From Pseudomonas bubulae (lineage in GTDB: Bacteria; Pseudomonadota; Gammaproteobacteria; Pseudomonadales; Pseudomonadaceae), in NCBI RefSeq assembly GCF_037023725.1, contig NZ_CP146077.1:1959001-2023000 (forward strand): a stretch of 64,000 nt of DNA, in the 5' to 3' direction. Both the position numbers and the translations under genes were made by a program. This document shows, one piece after another, positions 46,415-56,139 of the stretch (within the stretch, counting starts at the first letter, position 1; each line of letters starts with the position of its first letter). The notes under the pieces are model-generated. The model saw nothing but the letters and a program-made list of their open reading frames with translations. It was not told the origin of the DNA and searched no databases.

Positions 46415-47766
46415 TGGCCAAGCAAGAGAGAGGCCTGCGCTTCCAGCCTGCTGGCGGCACCAAGGCTGCGCAAGTGCCTGCGGGCAAGAAACAGCGTTTG
46501 AATATCGAGCGCCTGGCCAACGACGGCCGCGGTATTGCCTTTATTGAAGGGCGTACCTGGTTTGTTTCGGGGGCTCTGGCCGGTGAAGAAGTCGAAGCCC
46601 GGGTGCTGGGTGCCCATGGCAAGGTCGTTGAAGCCCGTACCGAGCGTGTTTTCAAGGCCAGCGAGATCCGTCGCCAGGCACCCTGTGCCCATGCGGGCAA
46701 GTGCGGCGGCTGCAGCGTGCAGCATTTGCCCCATGAAGAGCAGCTTGCACTGAAACAGCGCATGCTCGCCGAGCAACTGTCCCGCGTGGCCGGTGTCGAA
46801 CCTCAAGAGTGGGCAGCGCCGCTGACCGGTCCCGAGTTTGGCTACCGCCGCCGGGCACGTATCGCCGTGCGCTGGGATGCGCGGGCCAAGCACCTGGACG
46901 TGGGTTTCCGTGCTGCTGGCAGCCAGGACATCGTCGCCATCGATCACTGTTTGGTTCTGGTACAGGCTTTGCAACCTATCATGACCGGGCTGCCCGCCAT
47001 GTTGCGTCAACTGGGCAACCCCAAGGCACTGGGCCACGTGGAGTTGTTCAGTGGTTCGGCGATTGCGGTTTTGCTGCGCCATATGGCGCCGCTGAGCGCT
47101 GCCGACATGCAGGTCCTTGAGGCATTTTGCATTACCCATAACGCCCAATTGTGGCTGCATGGCGAAGGCGAGCCACAGCCGGTCGATTTGACCCGGGCCT
47201 TGGGCTATCGTCTGGAAACATGGGATTTGCAGCTGGCGTATCGCCCCGGGGATTTTGTCCAGGTCAATGCCGGCGTCAACGAAGCCATGGTGGCTCAAGC
47301 CATAAAGTGGCTTGCGCCACAAGCTGACGAACGGATTCTTGACTTGTTCTGTGGGCTGGGTAACTTCGCATTACCACTGGCACAAAAAGCGCGTGAAGTC
47401 GTGGCTGTTGAAGGTGTTGCGACCATGGTCGAACGCGCCGCGCAAAACGCGGTCAGTAACAGCCTGCATAATGCAGTGTTTTTTCAGGCCGACCTGTCAC
47501 AGCCGCTGGTGGATGCAACCTGGGCCAAAGCCGGCTTCAGTGCCGTACTGCTTGATCCGCCTCGCGACGGCGCTTATGAAGTGGTACGAAAGTTGTCTGG
47601 CCTGGGTGCCAAACGTTTGGTGTATGTGTCGTGCAACCCGGCCACTCTGGCGCGCGACACGGTTGAACTGATTAAACAGGGTTACCGGTTAAAACGTGCC
47701 GCAATCCTCGACATGTTCCCGCAAACAGCGCATGTCGAGGCGATGGCGTTATTTGAAGCAGACTAG
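46414..47766 (+). CDS. rlmD: 23S rRNA (uracil-1939-C5)-methyltransferase RlmD
   Basis: The 450-residue protein has an N-terminal TRAM domain, a 4Fe-4S site (Cys91, Cys97, Cys100 and Cys179: [10 protein letters not shown] and IDHC) and the SAM domain ending in the catalytic [12 protein letters not shown]. It methylates U1939 of 23S rRNA. Coupled to cysM and 118 bases before relA, an order also seen in P. aeruginosa. Confidence 0.97.
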   Translation: MAKQERGLRFQPAGGTKAAQVPAGKKQRLNIERLANDGRGIAFIEGRTWFVSGALAGEEVEARVLGAHGKVVEARTERVFKASEIRRQAPCAHAGKCGGCSVQHLPHEEQLALKQRMLAEQLSRVAGVEPQEWAAPLTGPEFGYRRRARIAVRWDARAKHLDVGFRAAGSQDIVAIDHCLVLVQALQPIMTGLPAMLRQLGNPKALGHVELFSGSAIAVLLRHMAPLSAADMQVLEAFCITHNAQLWLHGEGEPQPVDLTRALGYRLETWDLQLAYRPGDFVQVNAGVNEAMVAQAIKWLAPQADERILDLFCGLGNFALPLAQKAREVVAVEGVATMVERAAQNAVSNSLHNAVFFQADLSQPLVDATWAKAGFSAVLLDPPRDGAYEVVRKLSGLGAKRLVYVSCNPATLARDTVELIKQGYRLKRAAILDMFPQTAHVEAMALFEAD

Positions 47767-47884
47767 GATGTCTGTCTATTTCAACGGGCCCGCAACCCGC
47801 GACGCTATGCCCTGTAGCGCGCGGTTGGGATCAGGGCCTGTGATTTCGGCGCATTGAACCTGCGCTGTAGGGAAGGTAAGCAAG

Positions 47885-50140
47885 ATGGTACAGGTCAGAG
47901 CACACCAGCCGATCAACACCGACGGCAGTCTCAACCTCGAGGCATGGCTGGATCATGCGGTGAGTGTCGATGTGGCGCTGGACCGTGAAGCCTTGAAAGA
48001 AGCGTGTGAGTTTGCACGCGAGGCCGAGCAGCAAGCCAATGCGGCGAAAAACCTGTGGGCCGAGGGCACCTCAAGCTTTCGTACCGGGTTGGAAATCGCC
48101 GAGATATTGGCCGATCTGAAACTGGATCAGGATTCCCTGGTTGCCGCGATTCTCTATCGTTGCGTGCGCGAAGGGCAGGTGCTGTTGCCTGCCGTCAGCC
48201 AGCGCTTCGGTCCGGTGGTGGCCAAACTGATTGATGGTGTACTGCGCATGGCGGCCATCAGTGCCAGCCTCAGCCCCCGTCAATCGATGGTGCTGGGCAC
48301 CCAGGGCCAGGTCGAAAACCTGCGCAAGATGCTGGTTGCCATGGTTGATGACGTGCGCGTGGCACTGATCAAGCTGGCTGAACGTACCTGCGCGATTCGC
48401 GCAGTCAAAAATGCCCCGGACGAGAAGCGCAACCGCGTCGCCCGCGAGGTGTTCGATATTTATGCGCCATTGGCGCACCGCCTGGGCATCGGCCACATCA
48501 AGTGGGAGCTGGAGGACCTGTCCTTCCGCTATCTGGAGCCCGAGCAGTACAAGCAAATCGCCACCTTGCTGCATGAGCGCCGCCTCGATCGAGAGCGCTT
48601 TATCAGCGATGTGATGAACCAGTTGCGTACCGAGCTGGAAGCCACCGGCGTGACCGACGCCGACATCAGCGGCCGGGCCAAGCACATCTACTCGATCTGG
48701 CGCAAAATGCAGCGCAAGGGCCTGGCCTTCAGCCAGATCTATGACGTGCGTGCCGTACGGGTACTGGTGCCGGAAATGCGCGACTGCTATACCGCGCTGG
48801 GCATCGTCCACACCCTGTGGCGACATATTCCCAAGGAGTTTGACGACTATATCGCCAACCCCAAGGAGAACGGCTACCGCTCGCTGCATACTGCCGTGAT
48901 CGGGCCTGAAGGCAAGGTCCTGGAAGTGCAGATTCGCACCCATGCCATGCACGAAGAGGCCGAGCTGGGGGTTTGCGCGCACTGGCGCTACAAGGGCACT
49001 GACGTCAAGGCCGGGTCCAACCAGTACGAAGAGAAAATCTCGTGGCTGCGCCAGGTGCTGGAGTGGCACGAAGAACTGGGCGATATCGGTGGCCTGGCCG
49101 ATCAGCTGCGCGTCGATATCGAGCCGGACCGGGTGTATATCTTCACCCCTGACGGGCATGCCATCGACCTGCCCAAGGGGGCGACGCCGCTGGACTTTGC
49201 CTACCGGGTTCACACCGAGATCGGCCACAACTGCCGTGGTGCCAAGATCAACGGGCGCATCGTGCCGCTCAACTACAGCCTGCAGACCGGTGAGCAGGTC
49301 GAGATCATCACCAGCAAGCATGGCACACCGAGCCGCGACTGGCTGAACCCGAACCTGGGCTATGTCACCACCTCGCGGGCGCGGGCGAAAATCGTCCACT
49401 GGTTCAAGTTGCAGGCGCGCGATCAGAACGTCGCAGCCGGCAAAACCATGCTCGAGCGCGAACTCGGCCGTTTGGGCCTGCCGGCGGTGGATTACGAGAA
49501 GCTCGCCGACAAGGCCAACATGCGAACCGCCGAGGACATGTACGCGGCGCTCGGGGCTGGCGACTTGCGCCTGGCGCAGTTGATCAACCTGGCCCAGCAA
49601 CAGGTCGAGCCTGAGCGCGGCAGCGAGCAGATGGAGCTGATCCCGCGTAAGGCCACGGGCTACAAGCCGGGCAAGCGTGGAGACATCCAGATCGAAGGCG
49701 TCGGCAACCTGCTGACCCAGATGGCCGGGTGCTGTCAGCCGCTGCCGGGGGATGCGATTGTCGGTTACATCACCCAGGGCCGTGGCGTCAGCATTCACCG
49801 CCAGGACTGCGCCTCGGTGCTGCAACTGGGCAGTCGTGAGCCGGAGCGGATGATTCAGGTCAACTGGGGGCCGATCCCGGTCTCGACCTATCCGGTGGAT
49901 ATCGAAATCCGCGCCTACGATCGTTCGGGCTTGTTGCGTGATGTGTCGCAGGTGTTGCTCAACGAACGGATCAACGTGCTGGCGGTCAACACCCGCTCGA
50001 ACAAGGAAAACAACACCGCGTTGATGACCTTGACCATCGAGATCCCGGGGCTGGATGCGCTGGGGCGTTTACTGGGGCGGATCTCGCAACTGCCGAACAT
50101 CATCGAAACCCGTCGGATCGGGCGTAGTGAGCCGCGCTGA
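47885..50140 (+). CDS. relA: GTP pyrophosphokinase RelA
   Basis: The 751-residue protein has an HD hydrolase-like domain without the HDxxED residues (AILYRCVREG instead), a synthetase domain (DVRAVRVLVPEMRDCYTALG, NGYRSLHTAV), TGS (VYIFTPDGHAIDLPKGATPL), and zinc-finger/ACT regions at the C terminus. RelA makes (p)ppGpp on stalled ribosomes; the changed HD site fits its lack of hydrolase. ATG 47885 follows GGGAAGG. A REPIN lies 6 bases after the stop. Confidence 0.97.
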   Translation: MVQVRAHQPINTDGSLNLEAWLDHAVSVDVALDREALKEACEFAREAEQQANAAKNLWAEGTSSFRTGLEIAEILADLKLDQDSLVAAILYRCVREGQVLLPAVSQRFGPVVAKLIDGVLRMAAISASLSPRQSMVLGTQGQVENLRKMLVAMVDDVRVALIKLAERTCAIRAVKNAPDEKRNRVAREVFDIYAPLAHRLGIGHIKWELEDLSFRYLEPEQYKQIATLLHERRLDRERFISDVMNQLRTELEATGVTDADISGRAKHIYSIWRKMQRKGLAFSQIYDVRAVRVLVPEMRDCYTALGIVHTLWRHIPKEFDDYIANPKENGYRSLHTAVIGPEGKVLEVQIRTHAMHEEAELGVCAHWRYKGTDVKAGSNQYEEKISWLRQVLEWHEELGDIGGLADQLRVDIEPDRVYIFTPDGHAIDLPKGATPLDFAYRVHTEIGHNCRGAKINGRIVPLNYSLQTGEQVEIITSKHGTPSRDWLNPNLGYVTTSRARAKIVHWFKLQARDQNVAAGKTMLERELGRLGLPAVDYEKLADKANMRTAEDMYAALGAGDLRLAQLINLAQQQVEPERGSEQMELIPRKATGYKPGKRGDIQIEGVGNLLTQMAGCCQPLPGDAIVGYITQGRGVSIHRQDCASVLQLGSREPERMIQVNWGPIPVSTYPVDIEIRAYDRSGLLRDVSQVLLNERINVLAVNTRSNKENNTALMTLTIEIPGLDALGRLLGRISQLPNIIETRRIGRSEPR

Positions 50141-50145
50141 TCCTT

Positions 50146-50231
50146 TGTGGTAGCGGGCTTGCTCGCGATTGCATCTCCTCGGTGAGTCAGCTGTACCGGG
50201 GTGTTCATATCGCGAGCAAGCCGCTCCCACA
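50146..50231. repeat. REPIN (REP doublet), diverged, 86 bp
   Basis: TGTGGTAGCGGGCTTGCTCG and CGAGCAAGCCGCTCCCACA form the arms with one change and one deletion, around a different centre from the copies at 40122 and 45298. It lies between relA and mazG. Confidence 0.85.
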
Positions 50232-50263
50232 GGGTGTGGTTAGCGTGTGCCAAAGGATTACAG

Positions 50264-51097
50264 ATGTACAACCTCGACGACCTGCTGCACCTCATGGCCC
50301 GCCTGCGTGACCCGCAGTACGGCTGCCCGTGGGATATCAAGCAAACGTACGCCACTATCGTGCCTTATACCCTCGAAGAGGCCTACGAGGTCGCTGACGC
50401 CATTGAGCAGGGTGACTTCGAGCACCTGCAGGGCGAACTCGGCGATTTGCTGTTTCAAGTGGTGTATTACAGCCAGCTGGCTCGGGAAGAAGGCCGTTTC
50501 GAGTTTGCCGGGGTGATCGACAGCATTACCCGCAAGCTGATCCGCCGTCACCCCCATGTCTTTCCCACCGGTGACCTGTATGCGCCGCTGGATGTGCCGC
50601 GCTTGAGCGAAGAACAGGTCAAGGTACGCTGGGATGAGATCAAGGCCGAGGAGCGCGCAGAAAAGTCTACCGCCCCCGAGCAGTTGTCCTTGCTTGACGA
50701 TGTGCCCGTCGCCTTGCCTGCCCTGTCCCGCGCCGCCAAGCTGCAAAAGCGCGCCGCCCAGGTCGGTTTTGACTGGCCAGCGGCATTGCCGGTGCTGGAC
50801 AAGGTGCGTGAAGAGCTGGATGAAGTGCTGGAGGCCATGGCCGACAACGATTCGGCGGCCATTCATGACGAAATCGGCGACCTGCTGTTTTCCGTGGTCA
50901 ACCTGGCCCGTCATCTTAAAGTGGACCCGGAAACCGCCTTGCGTGGTGCCAATGCAAAATTTGATCGACGTTTCCGGTTTATCGAGCAGGCATTGCGCGA
51001 TACCCTGCGTCCCATTGAAAGTTGCACCCTTGAAGACCTGGACGCCCTGTGGGGTGAAGCCAAGCGCCAGGAAAAGAATTTGCCCAGCTGCGGCTGA
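50264..51097 (+). CDS. mazG: Nucleoside triphosphate pyrophosphohydrolase MazG
   Basis: The 277-residue protein starts at ATG 50264 after AAAGGA. It has two MazG domains, each with an E-x-x-E plus E-x-x-D pattern: EEAYEVADAIE...ELGDLLFQ and KVREELDEVLE...EIGDLLFS. It breaks down NTPs and dNTPs to monophosphates and, in E. coli, modulates (p)ppGpp levels; the place after relA fits. A longer reading upstream enters the REPIN and is rejected. Confidence 0.95.
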   Translation: MYNLDDLLHLMARLRDPQYGCPWDIKQTYATIVPYTLEEAYEVADAIEQGDFEHLQGELGDLLFQVVYYSQLAREEGRFEFAGVIDSITRKLIRRHPHVFPTGDLYAPLDVPRLSEEQVKVRWDEIKAEERAEKSTAPEQLSLLDDVPVALPALSRAAKLQKRAAQVGFDWPAALPVLDKVREELDEVLEAMADNDSAAIHDEIGDLLFSVVNLARHLKVDPETALRGANAKFDRRFRFIEQALRDTLRPIESCTLEDLDALWGEAKRQEKNLPSCG

Positions 51098-51119
51098 GTT
51101 TGCCTAAGTGAGTAAGTAG

Positions 51120-51665
51120 ATGAGCATTTCCCTACGCGACCAGTTGCTCAAAGCCGGACTGGTCAACGAGAAGCAGGCCAAGCAGGCCGGCAAAGAAAAA
51201 CAGAAACAACAGCGTCTGGCCCACAAAGGCCAGATCGAACTGGACGACACCCAGCAGCGTCTGGCTGCCGAAGCCAAGGCCGAGAAGGTCAAGCGCGACC
51301 AGGAACTGAACCGCCAGCAGCAGGAGAAGGTCGAGCAAAAAGCCCGTGCTGCGCAGATCAAGCAATTGATCGAAGTATCACGTCTGCCCAAGCTGACCAC
51401 TGAGGACTACTACAACTTCGTTGATGACAAAAAGGTCAAGCGCCTGTCGGTCAACACCCTGATGCGCAACAAGCTGGCCAATGGCTCGCTGGCGATCGTG
51501 CAGCACCAGGGCGGCTACGAAGTCATCCCCCGTGAAGCTGCACTGAAGATCCAGGAGCGCGATCCGCGCCGGATCGTGCAGCTGAATATCCTGGTTGAGC
51601 CGAAAACCCCGGAAGAAGACGATCCGTACGCGGCCTATCAGATCCCTGATGACCTGATGTGGTAG
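51120..51665 (+). CDS. DUF2058 (YaiL-like) nucleoprotein
   Basis: The 181-residue protein opens MSISLRDQLLKAGLVNEKQA, followed by a long basic and Gln-rich coiled coil (about 15-85) and a C-terminal compact region with VDDKKVKRLSVN. It matches the E. coli YaiL group. The function is not established. It follows mazG by 22 bases and is likely co-transcribed; REP and terminator elements come after it. Confidence 0.88.
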   Translation: MSISLRDQLLKAGLVNEKQAKQAGKEKQKQQRLAHKGQIELDDTQQRLAAEAKAEKVKRDQELNRQQQEKVEQKARAAQIKQLIEVSRLPKLTTEDYYNFVDDKKVKRLSVNTLMRNKLANGSLAIVQHQGGYEVIPREAALKIQERDPRRIVQLNILVEPKTPEEDDPYAAYQIPDDLMW

Positions 51666-51678
51666 TGCTGGCATAACC

Positions 51679-51740
51679 TGTGGGAGCGAGCCTGCTCGCG
51701 AAAGCGTTCGCTGCTCTTCGCGAGCAGGCTCGCTCCCACA
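51679..51740. repeat. REP palindrome
   Basis: TGTGGGAGCGAGCCTGCTCG and CGAGCAGGCTCGCTCCCACA are exact complements flanking about 22 bases that again contain TTCGC-type repeats. It lies just after the DUF2058 gene and before a terminator. Confidence 0.9.
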
Positions 51741-51765
51741 GAGTGTTGCGTTGGCGCATAACAAA

Positions 51766-51796
51766 ACAAACCCCGCTTCGGCGGGGTTTGTGTTTT
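51766..51796 (+). terminator. Terminator after the DUF2058 gene
   Basis: ACAAACCCCGC (51766-51776), TTCG loop, GCGGGGTTTGT (51781-51791), then a T run at 51793-51797. Its A-rich left side lets it act for the minus-strand gene at 51819 as well. Confidence 0.92.
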
Positions 51797-51818
51797 TCAA
51801 GACAGTAGTTTCTTCTGC

Positions 51819-52001
51819 TCAGGCCTGGCGTTTCTGCGCTTCCAGCTTTTCCAGCTCAGCCTTGTAGCTGTGAGCGTCGCTTTCGCGGTGGAACATGCCT
51901 ACCAGTATGTCTTCTTGATGCACATCCCATAGGTGTACACCGTGGGCTACCAGTTGGTGGAACATACGTGAATCGTCGCGCTCAGTTACTTTGATAGTCA
52001 T
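51819..52001 (-). CDS. Small hypothetical protein (60 aa)
   Basis: The 60-residue product opens MTIKVTERDDSRMFHQLVAH, has a GGAGC site before ATG 52001 and no signal or membrane segment. The sequence is charged, with a helical C terminus (SDAHSYKAELEKLEAQKRQA). It has the look of a conserved pseudomonad small protein. It lies between two terminators and so is its own unit. No function is known to me. Confidence 0.72.
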   Translation of the reverse strand: MTIKVTERDDSRMFHQLVAHGVHLWDVHQEDILVGMFHRESDAHSYKAELEKLEAQKRQA

Positions 52002-52211
52002 CTGCTTGCTCCAAATTCTGATGAGGGCCTGCGGCAAGGCGTCGCAGGACTTCTTTATAGAATCTGTTAGCTTCCTAAGTAAATAGCTGATTGTCGCGCT
52101 GTCATCTTGCAGAAAATCCTTAAACCCTGCAGCCCTTTAAGCACGGGGTGTTTACGGATTTGTTTAATAGTTTTATGAAAAATGTTTCATGTTTTTGGTG
52201 TGTTACAGACC

Positions 52212-52241
52212 AAAAAAACCTCGCCGAAGCGAGGTTTTTTT
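52212..52241 (-). terminator. Terminator after the DUF3108 gene
   Basis: CCTCGC (52219-52224), CGAA loop, GCGAGG (52229-52234) with A and T runs on the two sides; it ends the minus-strand purM - purN - DUF3108 transcript. Confidence 0.92.
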
Positions 52242-52267
52242 GAGGCTTGCAGCTAAAGGCTTGTCGC

Positions 52268-52981
52268 TTAGTTGCCCTTGACCGTTTTGCCATCCACCGT
52301 GCCGTCCAGCAGCATGATGTTGTATTCCTTGCCGTCTTTTTCGACCTGGCGCAGTTTGACCAGCAGCGAACCCCAGTTCTTGGCGAACCACATTTCAGTG
52401 ATGCGCTTGTTCTGTGTCGGGTCGCGTACGCGCTCAACCTTGATTGCGTCGACCTTGCCAGCCTTGGTTTCAACCACTTCAGGGCCGATCACGCGAAAGT
52501 CATAGGTGTCGACGTCATTGCCATCAACCACCTGGTAGCTCATGGACTTTTTGCCGGCTTCTACGTCACGCTGCAGTGCCAGCTGGTAGGTGGACTTGTC
52601 GAGCATGCCGCTGAGCAAGGGTACTTTGACAGCGTCGCCCTGATCGGTGCCGGTGACCATCTTGGCCGCCCAGTCGAAATCCAGATCGATCTTCTTGGCT
52701 TTTCCCAGGCCGCCACGTTCAAAGTGGTAGGTCAGCGGGATCAGCGTGTTTTTCTCGATTTTGAGGGTGCTTTCTTCGTTCAGGCTGGCTACCAGCATTG
52801 AAGCCTTGAAATTCAAGGTCCAGATACCATTGTCACCCTTGGTCAGGCTGCGCTCGGCAGAACCGCTCATGGGCAGCTGTTTCCAGTCTGCGGTGTAGCT
52901 GGCCTTGAAAGGCTGAAGATCGGCCGCTTGGACTGCTGGAATAGCCAGCAGGCTAAGGGCGAGAAGCAGGGCACGACGCAT
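52268..52981 (-). CDS. DUF3108 periplasmic protein
   Basis: The 237-residue protein has a Sec signal peptide (cleavage after AVQA, about residue 19) and a DUF3108 beta-rich body starting FKASYTADW. No lipobox is seen. Such proteins are thought to be outer-membrane-associated carriers but no role is proven. It lies 8 bases after purN and is the last gene of the purine operon, as I recall for P. aeruginosa PA0943. Confidence 0.87.
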   Translation of the reverse strand: MRRALLLALSLLAIPAVQAADLQPFKASYTADWKQLPMSGSAERSLTKGDNGIWTLNFKASMLVASLNEESTLKIEKNTLIPLTYHFERGGLGKAKKIDLDFDWAAKMVTGTDQGDAVKVPLLSGMLDKSTYQLALQRDVEAGKKSMSYQVVDGNDVDTYDFRVIGPEVVETKAGKVDAIKVERVRDPTQNKRITEMWFAKNWGSLLVKLRQVEKDGKEYNIMLLDGTVDGKTVKGN

Positions 52982-52989
52982 AAGTTCTC

Positions 52990-53640
52990 CTAGGTTCGTA
53001 TCAAGTGGCCGCTGGCCGCAAGTAATTGACCGTCCAATAATGCGCCTCGCTCGTCAAGTGACAAGCGACCTTCGGCAAACCAGCGCACTGCAAGCGGATA
53101 AATCCGGTGTTCCTGGGCGTGAACCCGTTGCGCCAGGCTATGTGGCGAGTCATCGGACTCTACCGGTATCACTGCCTGTACGACCAGAGGTCCGCCGTCG
53201 AGTTCCTCGGTCACAAAGTGCACGCTGCAGCCGTGCTCACCGTCTCCTGCTTCCAGCGCCCGCTGGTGCGTGTGCAAGCCCTTGTATTTGGGGAGCAGGG
53301 AAGGGTGGATATTCAGCAGGCGACCCTGATAGTGACGCACGAATTCTGCGCTGAGAATGCGCATGAACCCGGCCAGAACCACCAGTTTCGGTTTGAATTC
53401 GTCGATGACTTTGATCAATGCAGCATCGAAGGCCTCGCGGCCCTCGAATGCCTTGTGATCCAGTACGCGGGTATCGATACCCGCGTCTTTGGCGCGTTGC
53501 AGGCCGTAGGCATCTGCGCGGTTGGAGATCACCGCGCGGATTGATGCCGGGCTGGCCTTGACGTCATCGCTGTCGATCAAGGCCTGCAAGTTGCTGCCGG
53601 TGCCGGAAAGCAGCACCACTACATCACAGGTATCAGGCAT
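52990..53640 (-). CDS. purN: Phosphoribosylglycinamide formyltransferase
   Basis: The 216-residue protein has the catalytic text LSGTGSNLQAL, LAGFMRILS, the Asn/His/Asp set of NIHPSLLPKYKGLHTHQRALE and ELDGGPL. It transfers a formyl group from 10-formyl-tetrahydrofolate to GAR in purine synthesis. Its start codon shares one base with the purM stop codon, so the genes are coupled. Confidence 0.96.
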   Translation of the reverse strand: MPDTCDVVVLLSGTGSNLQALIDSDDVKASPASIRAVISNRADAYGLQRAKDAGIDTRVLDHKAFEGREAFDAALIKVIDEFKPKLVVLAGFMRILSAEFVRHYQGRLLNIHPSLLPKYKGLHTHQRALEAGDGEHGCSVHFVTEELDGGPLVVQAVIPVESDDSPHSLAQRVHAQEHRIYPLAVRWFAEGRLSLDERGALLDGQLLAASGHLIRT

Positions 53641-54698
53641 TAGTGCGCCTTGATGTTTTGCAGCTCAACTTGCGCAGCGCCTTCAGCGGCGGTTGCGATC
53701 TGACCGATGACCCAAGGCTGCTCGCCCGCTTCACGCAGTACGTTCAGCGCAGTTTCAACGTCAGCCTGAGCTACGCAGATGACCATGCCAACGCCGCAGT
53801 TCAGCACGCGGTGCATTTCGTGCTCGTCCACGTTGCCTTTTTCCTGCAGCCAGTCGAAGACGGCAGGGCGCTGCCAGCTGGCAACGTCAACCACCGCTTG
53901 TGCACCTTTTGGCAGTACGCGCGGGATGTTGTCGAGCAGGCCGCCACCGGTGATGTGGGCCATGGCCTTGACTACGCCGGTTTCCTTGATCAGCTTGAGC
54001 AGCGGCTTGACGTAGATGCGGGTCGGCGCCATCAGCAGGTCGGTCAGTGGCTTGCCGTCGAGCTGGATGTTTTCGATGTCGGCACCCGACACTTCGATGA
54101 TCTTGCGGATCAGCGAGTAGCCGTTGGAGTGCGGGCCCGAGGACGGCAAGGCGAGCAGGGCGTCGCCGGCAGCGACCTTGGAACCGTCGATGATCTCGGA
54201 TTTTTCTACAACGCCAACGCAGAAGCCGGCCAGGTCGTAGTCTTCGCCTTCGTACATGCCTGGCATTTCAGCGGTTTCGCCGCCAACCAGCGAGCAACCG
54301 GACAGTTCGCAGCCAGCGCCGATACCGGTCACCACCTGGGTCGCGGTTTCAACGTTGAGCTTGCCGGTGGCGTAGTAGTCAAGGAAGAACAGAGGCTCGG
54401 CGCCGCATACGATCAGGTCGTTGACGCACATGGCAACCAGGTCGATACCGATGCTGTCGTGCTTGTTCAGGTTCAGGGCCAGGCGCAGCTTGGTGCCGAC
54501 GCCGTCAGTGCCGGAAACCAGAACAGGCTGCTTGTAGCCAGCCGGAATTTCGCAGAGGGCGCCAAAACCGCCGAGGCCGCCCATCACTTCCGGGCGTGCA
54601 GTGCGCTTGGCCACGCTCTTGATGCGTTCGACCAATGCTTCACCGGCGTCGATGTCTACACCGGCGTCTTTGTAGCTCAGGGATGGTTGCTTGCTCAT
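53640..54698 (-). CDS. purM: Phosphoribosylformylglycinamidine cyclo-ligase
   Basis: The 352-residue protein starts at ATG 54698 ([20 protein letters not shown]). The ATP-binding [15 protein letters not shown] and [13 protein letters not shown] regions are intact. It closes the imidazole ring to form AIR. It heads the purM-purN-DUF3108 operon. Confidence 0.97.
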   Translation of the reverse strand: MSKQPSLSYKDAGVDIDAGEALVERIKSVAKRTARPEVMGGLGGFGALCEIPAGYKQPVLVSGTDGVGTKLRLALNLNKHDSIGIDLVAMCVNDLIVCGAEPLFFLDYYATGKLNVETATQVVTGIGAGCELSGCSLVGGETAEMPGMYEGEDYDLAGFCVGVVEKSEIIDGSKVAAGDALLALPSSGPHSNGYSLIRKIIEVSGADIENIQLDGKPLTDLLMAPTRIYVKPLLKLIKETGVVKAMAHITGGGLLDNIPRVLPKGAQAVVDVASWQRPAVFDWLQEKGNVDEHEMHRVLNCGVGMVICVAQADVETALNVLREAGEQPWVIGQIATAAEGAAQVELQNIKAH

Positions 54699-55069
54699 AA
54701 TCCAGGCCTTTAGGGGGGATTCGGGGGTATCGACCGAGTTCAGGGGGCAGGCTTGCAAGTGCTCAAGGATTGCACCAGAGCATTTGCAGGGTGCCCGGCT
54801 GTTGGCGGTCTGCGAAGGCGCGCGATTTTATCAGGCTTGAAGGGCAGCGGCCATCCTCGGGCCGACAGGCAGGGTTATATCTGGCGAAAAAAACCTTTTT
54901 TAGTCGTACTTGGGTCTGCGAACAGGCCTGTATAAGGTATAGAGAGGTTGTGTGACCGCGTGAAAACGCGAAACGGGCGTGAATGATTTGGCCGTGGCCG
55001 TGTCAGAAGTCTGTTCGAGTGTTTTTATGGCGTCCTTAATAGGCTGCTTTTTGTCATCGGGAATCTTTC
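54699..55069. other. 371-bp divergent control region of purM and DUF2066 genes
   Basis: No gene and no terminator are seen. AAAAAA and TTTTTT separated by two bases (about 54889-54901) form a small inverted repeat of unknown meaning. Promoters for both directions must lie here but none is convincing by eye. Confidence 0.45.
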
Positions 55070-56104
55070 ATGCGTTTTAGCCAATTTTTAGCCGTGGGCT
55101 GTCTGTCTTTTTTCAGCCTGGCCAGTCATGCCGAAATCCTCACCGGTCTTTATCAGGTGCTCGAGCCAGTCACCACCCAGTCACCTGATGAGCGCACCCA
55201 GGCTACGCAAAAGGCCCTGGAAACCCTGGTGTTGCGTCTGACCGGAGATGCCGCGGCGATTAAGAGTCCGGCGCTGGAGGCGATTCGCAAAGATCCGCAG
55301 CAAATCATCAGTCGCTACGGCTATGACGCCGGCCCGCCGCAAAGCCTGCAAGTGGACTTCGATCCGGTGAGTACCGATCGTGCGTTGCATCAGGCCGGGC
55401 TGTCGCTGTGGGGCAGTAATCGCCCTGCGCTGCTGGGCTGGTGGCTGAATGACTCGGTCGAAGGTTCGAGCCTGGTGGGGGACGGTCAGTCAGTGGCCGA
55501 GCCGTTGCGTCGTGCCGCGCAGCATCGGGGTTTGCCATTGCGCTTGCCGTTGGCAGATTTGAGTGAACAGCTTGTGGGTACGGCTGAAAATCTTGAGGGC
55601 AGCAATCCTGCGCCTTTAAAAGACGCTTCCGAGCGTTATGGTGCGGACGCATTGCTGGCGGTGCATGCTCGTGAAGATGACGGGCAGTGGAGCGCCAAAT
55701 GGCGTTTGTGGGTAGGTGATCAGCAGGAGCAGGGCAGCGCTCAGGCTCCTGATCAGGCAGCGCTGGCCGATGCCGTGATGCTTGCGGTCAGCCAGCGTCT
55801 GGCGCCGCGCTATGCGGTCAAGCCCGGGGTTTCTTCCGAGCAGTTGCTCGAAGTGCAAGGCATGACGTTGCAGCGATATGCGCAGCTGGGGCATTTGCTT
55901 GAGCCTTTTGGTGCGCAACTCAAGAGCGTTGACGGTGATCGTGTTGTGTACCTGGTAAACGGCAGCGCCGAGCAGTTGCGTTCGCAATTGGGGCTGGCGC
56001 AGTTGCAGGAAGTACCGGCGGGGCAAGTGCCTGTTGCGGCTGATGGGGGGCAGGCGTCAAGTGTTGCCTCAGGCCCTGCGGCGCAGTTGCGGTTTCGCTG
56101 GTAG
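55070..56104 (+). CDS. DUF2066 exported protein
   Basis: The 344-residue protein has a Sec signal (cleavage after SLASHA, about residue 21) and a DUF2066 body that starts EILTGLYQVLEPV. The function is unknown, but it is consistently upstream of the AI-2E-family gene and hda in pseudomonads. It ends 35 bases before the next gene. Confidence 0.85.
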   Translation: MRFSQFLAVGCLSFFSLASHAEILTGLYQVLEPVTTQSPDERTQATQKALETLVLRLTGDAAAIKSPALEAIRKDPQQIISRYGYDAGPPQSLQVDFDPVSTDRALHQAGLSLWGSNRPALLGWWLNDSVEGSSLVGDGQSVAEPLRRAAQHRGLPLRLPLADLSEQLVGTAENLEGSNPAPLKDASERYGADALLAVHAREDDGQWSAKWRLWVGDQQEQGSAQAPDQAALADAVMLAVSQRLAPRYAVKPGVSSEQLLEVQGMTLQRYAQLGHLLEPFGAQLKSVDGDRVVYLVNGSAEQLRSQLGLAQLQEVPAGQVPVAADGGQASSVASGPAAQLRFRW

Positions 56105-56139
56105 GTTGATGTCTTCTTTATATAAGGATGGGGTGGCTC

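Noticed and set aside
48071-49825. 584-codon minus-strand frame opposite relA
   Set aside because: Shadow of relA codon structure; no ribosome site and no domain.
40122-50231. CRISPR array
   Set aside because: The repeated units are palindromic REP doublets scattered kilobases apart at gene ends, not regular repeats with spacers, and no cas genes are present.
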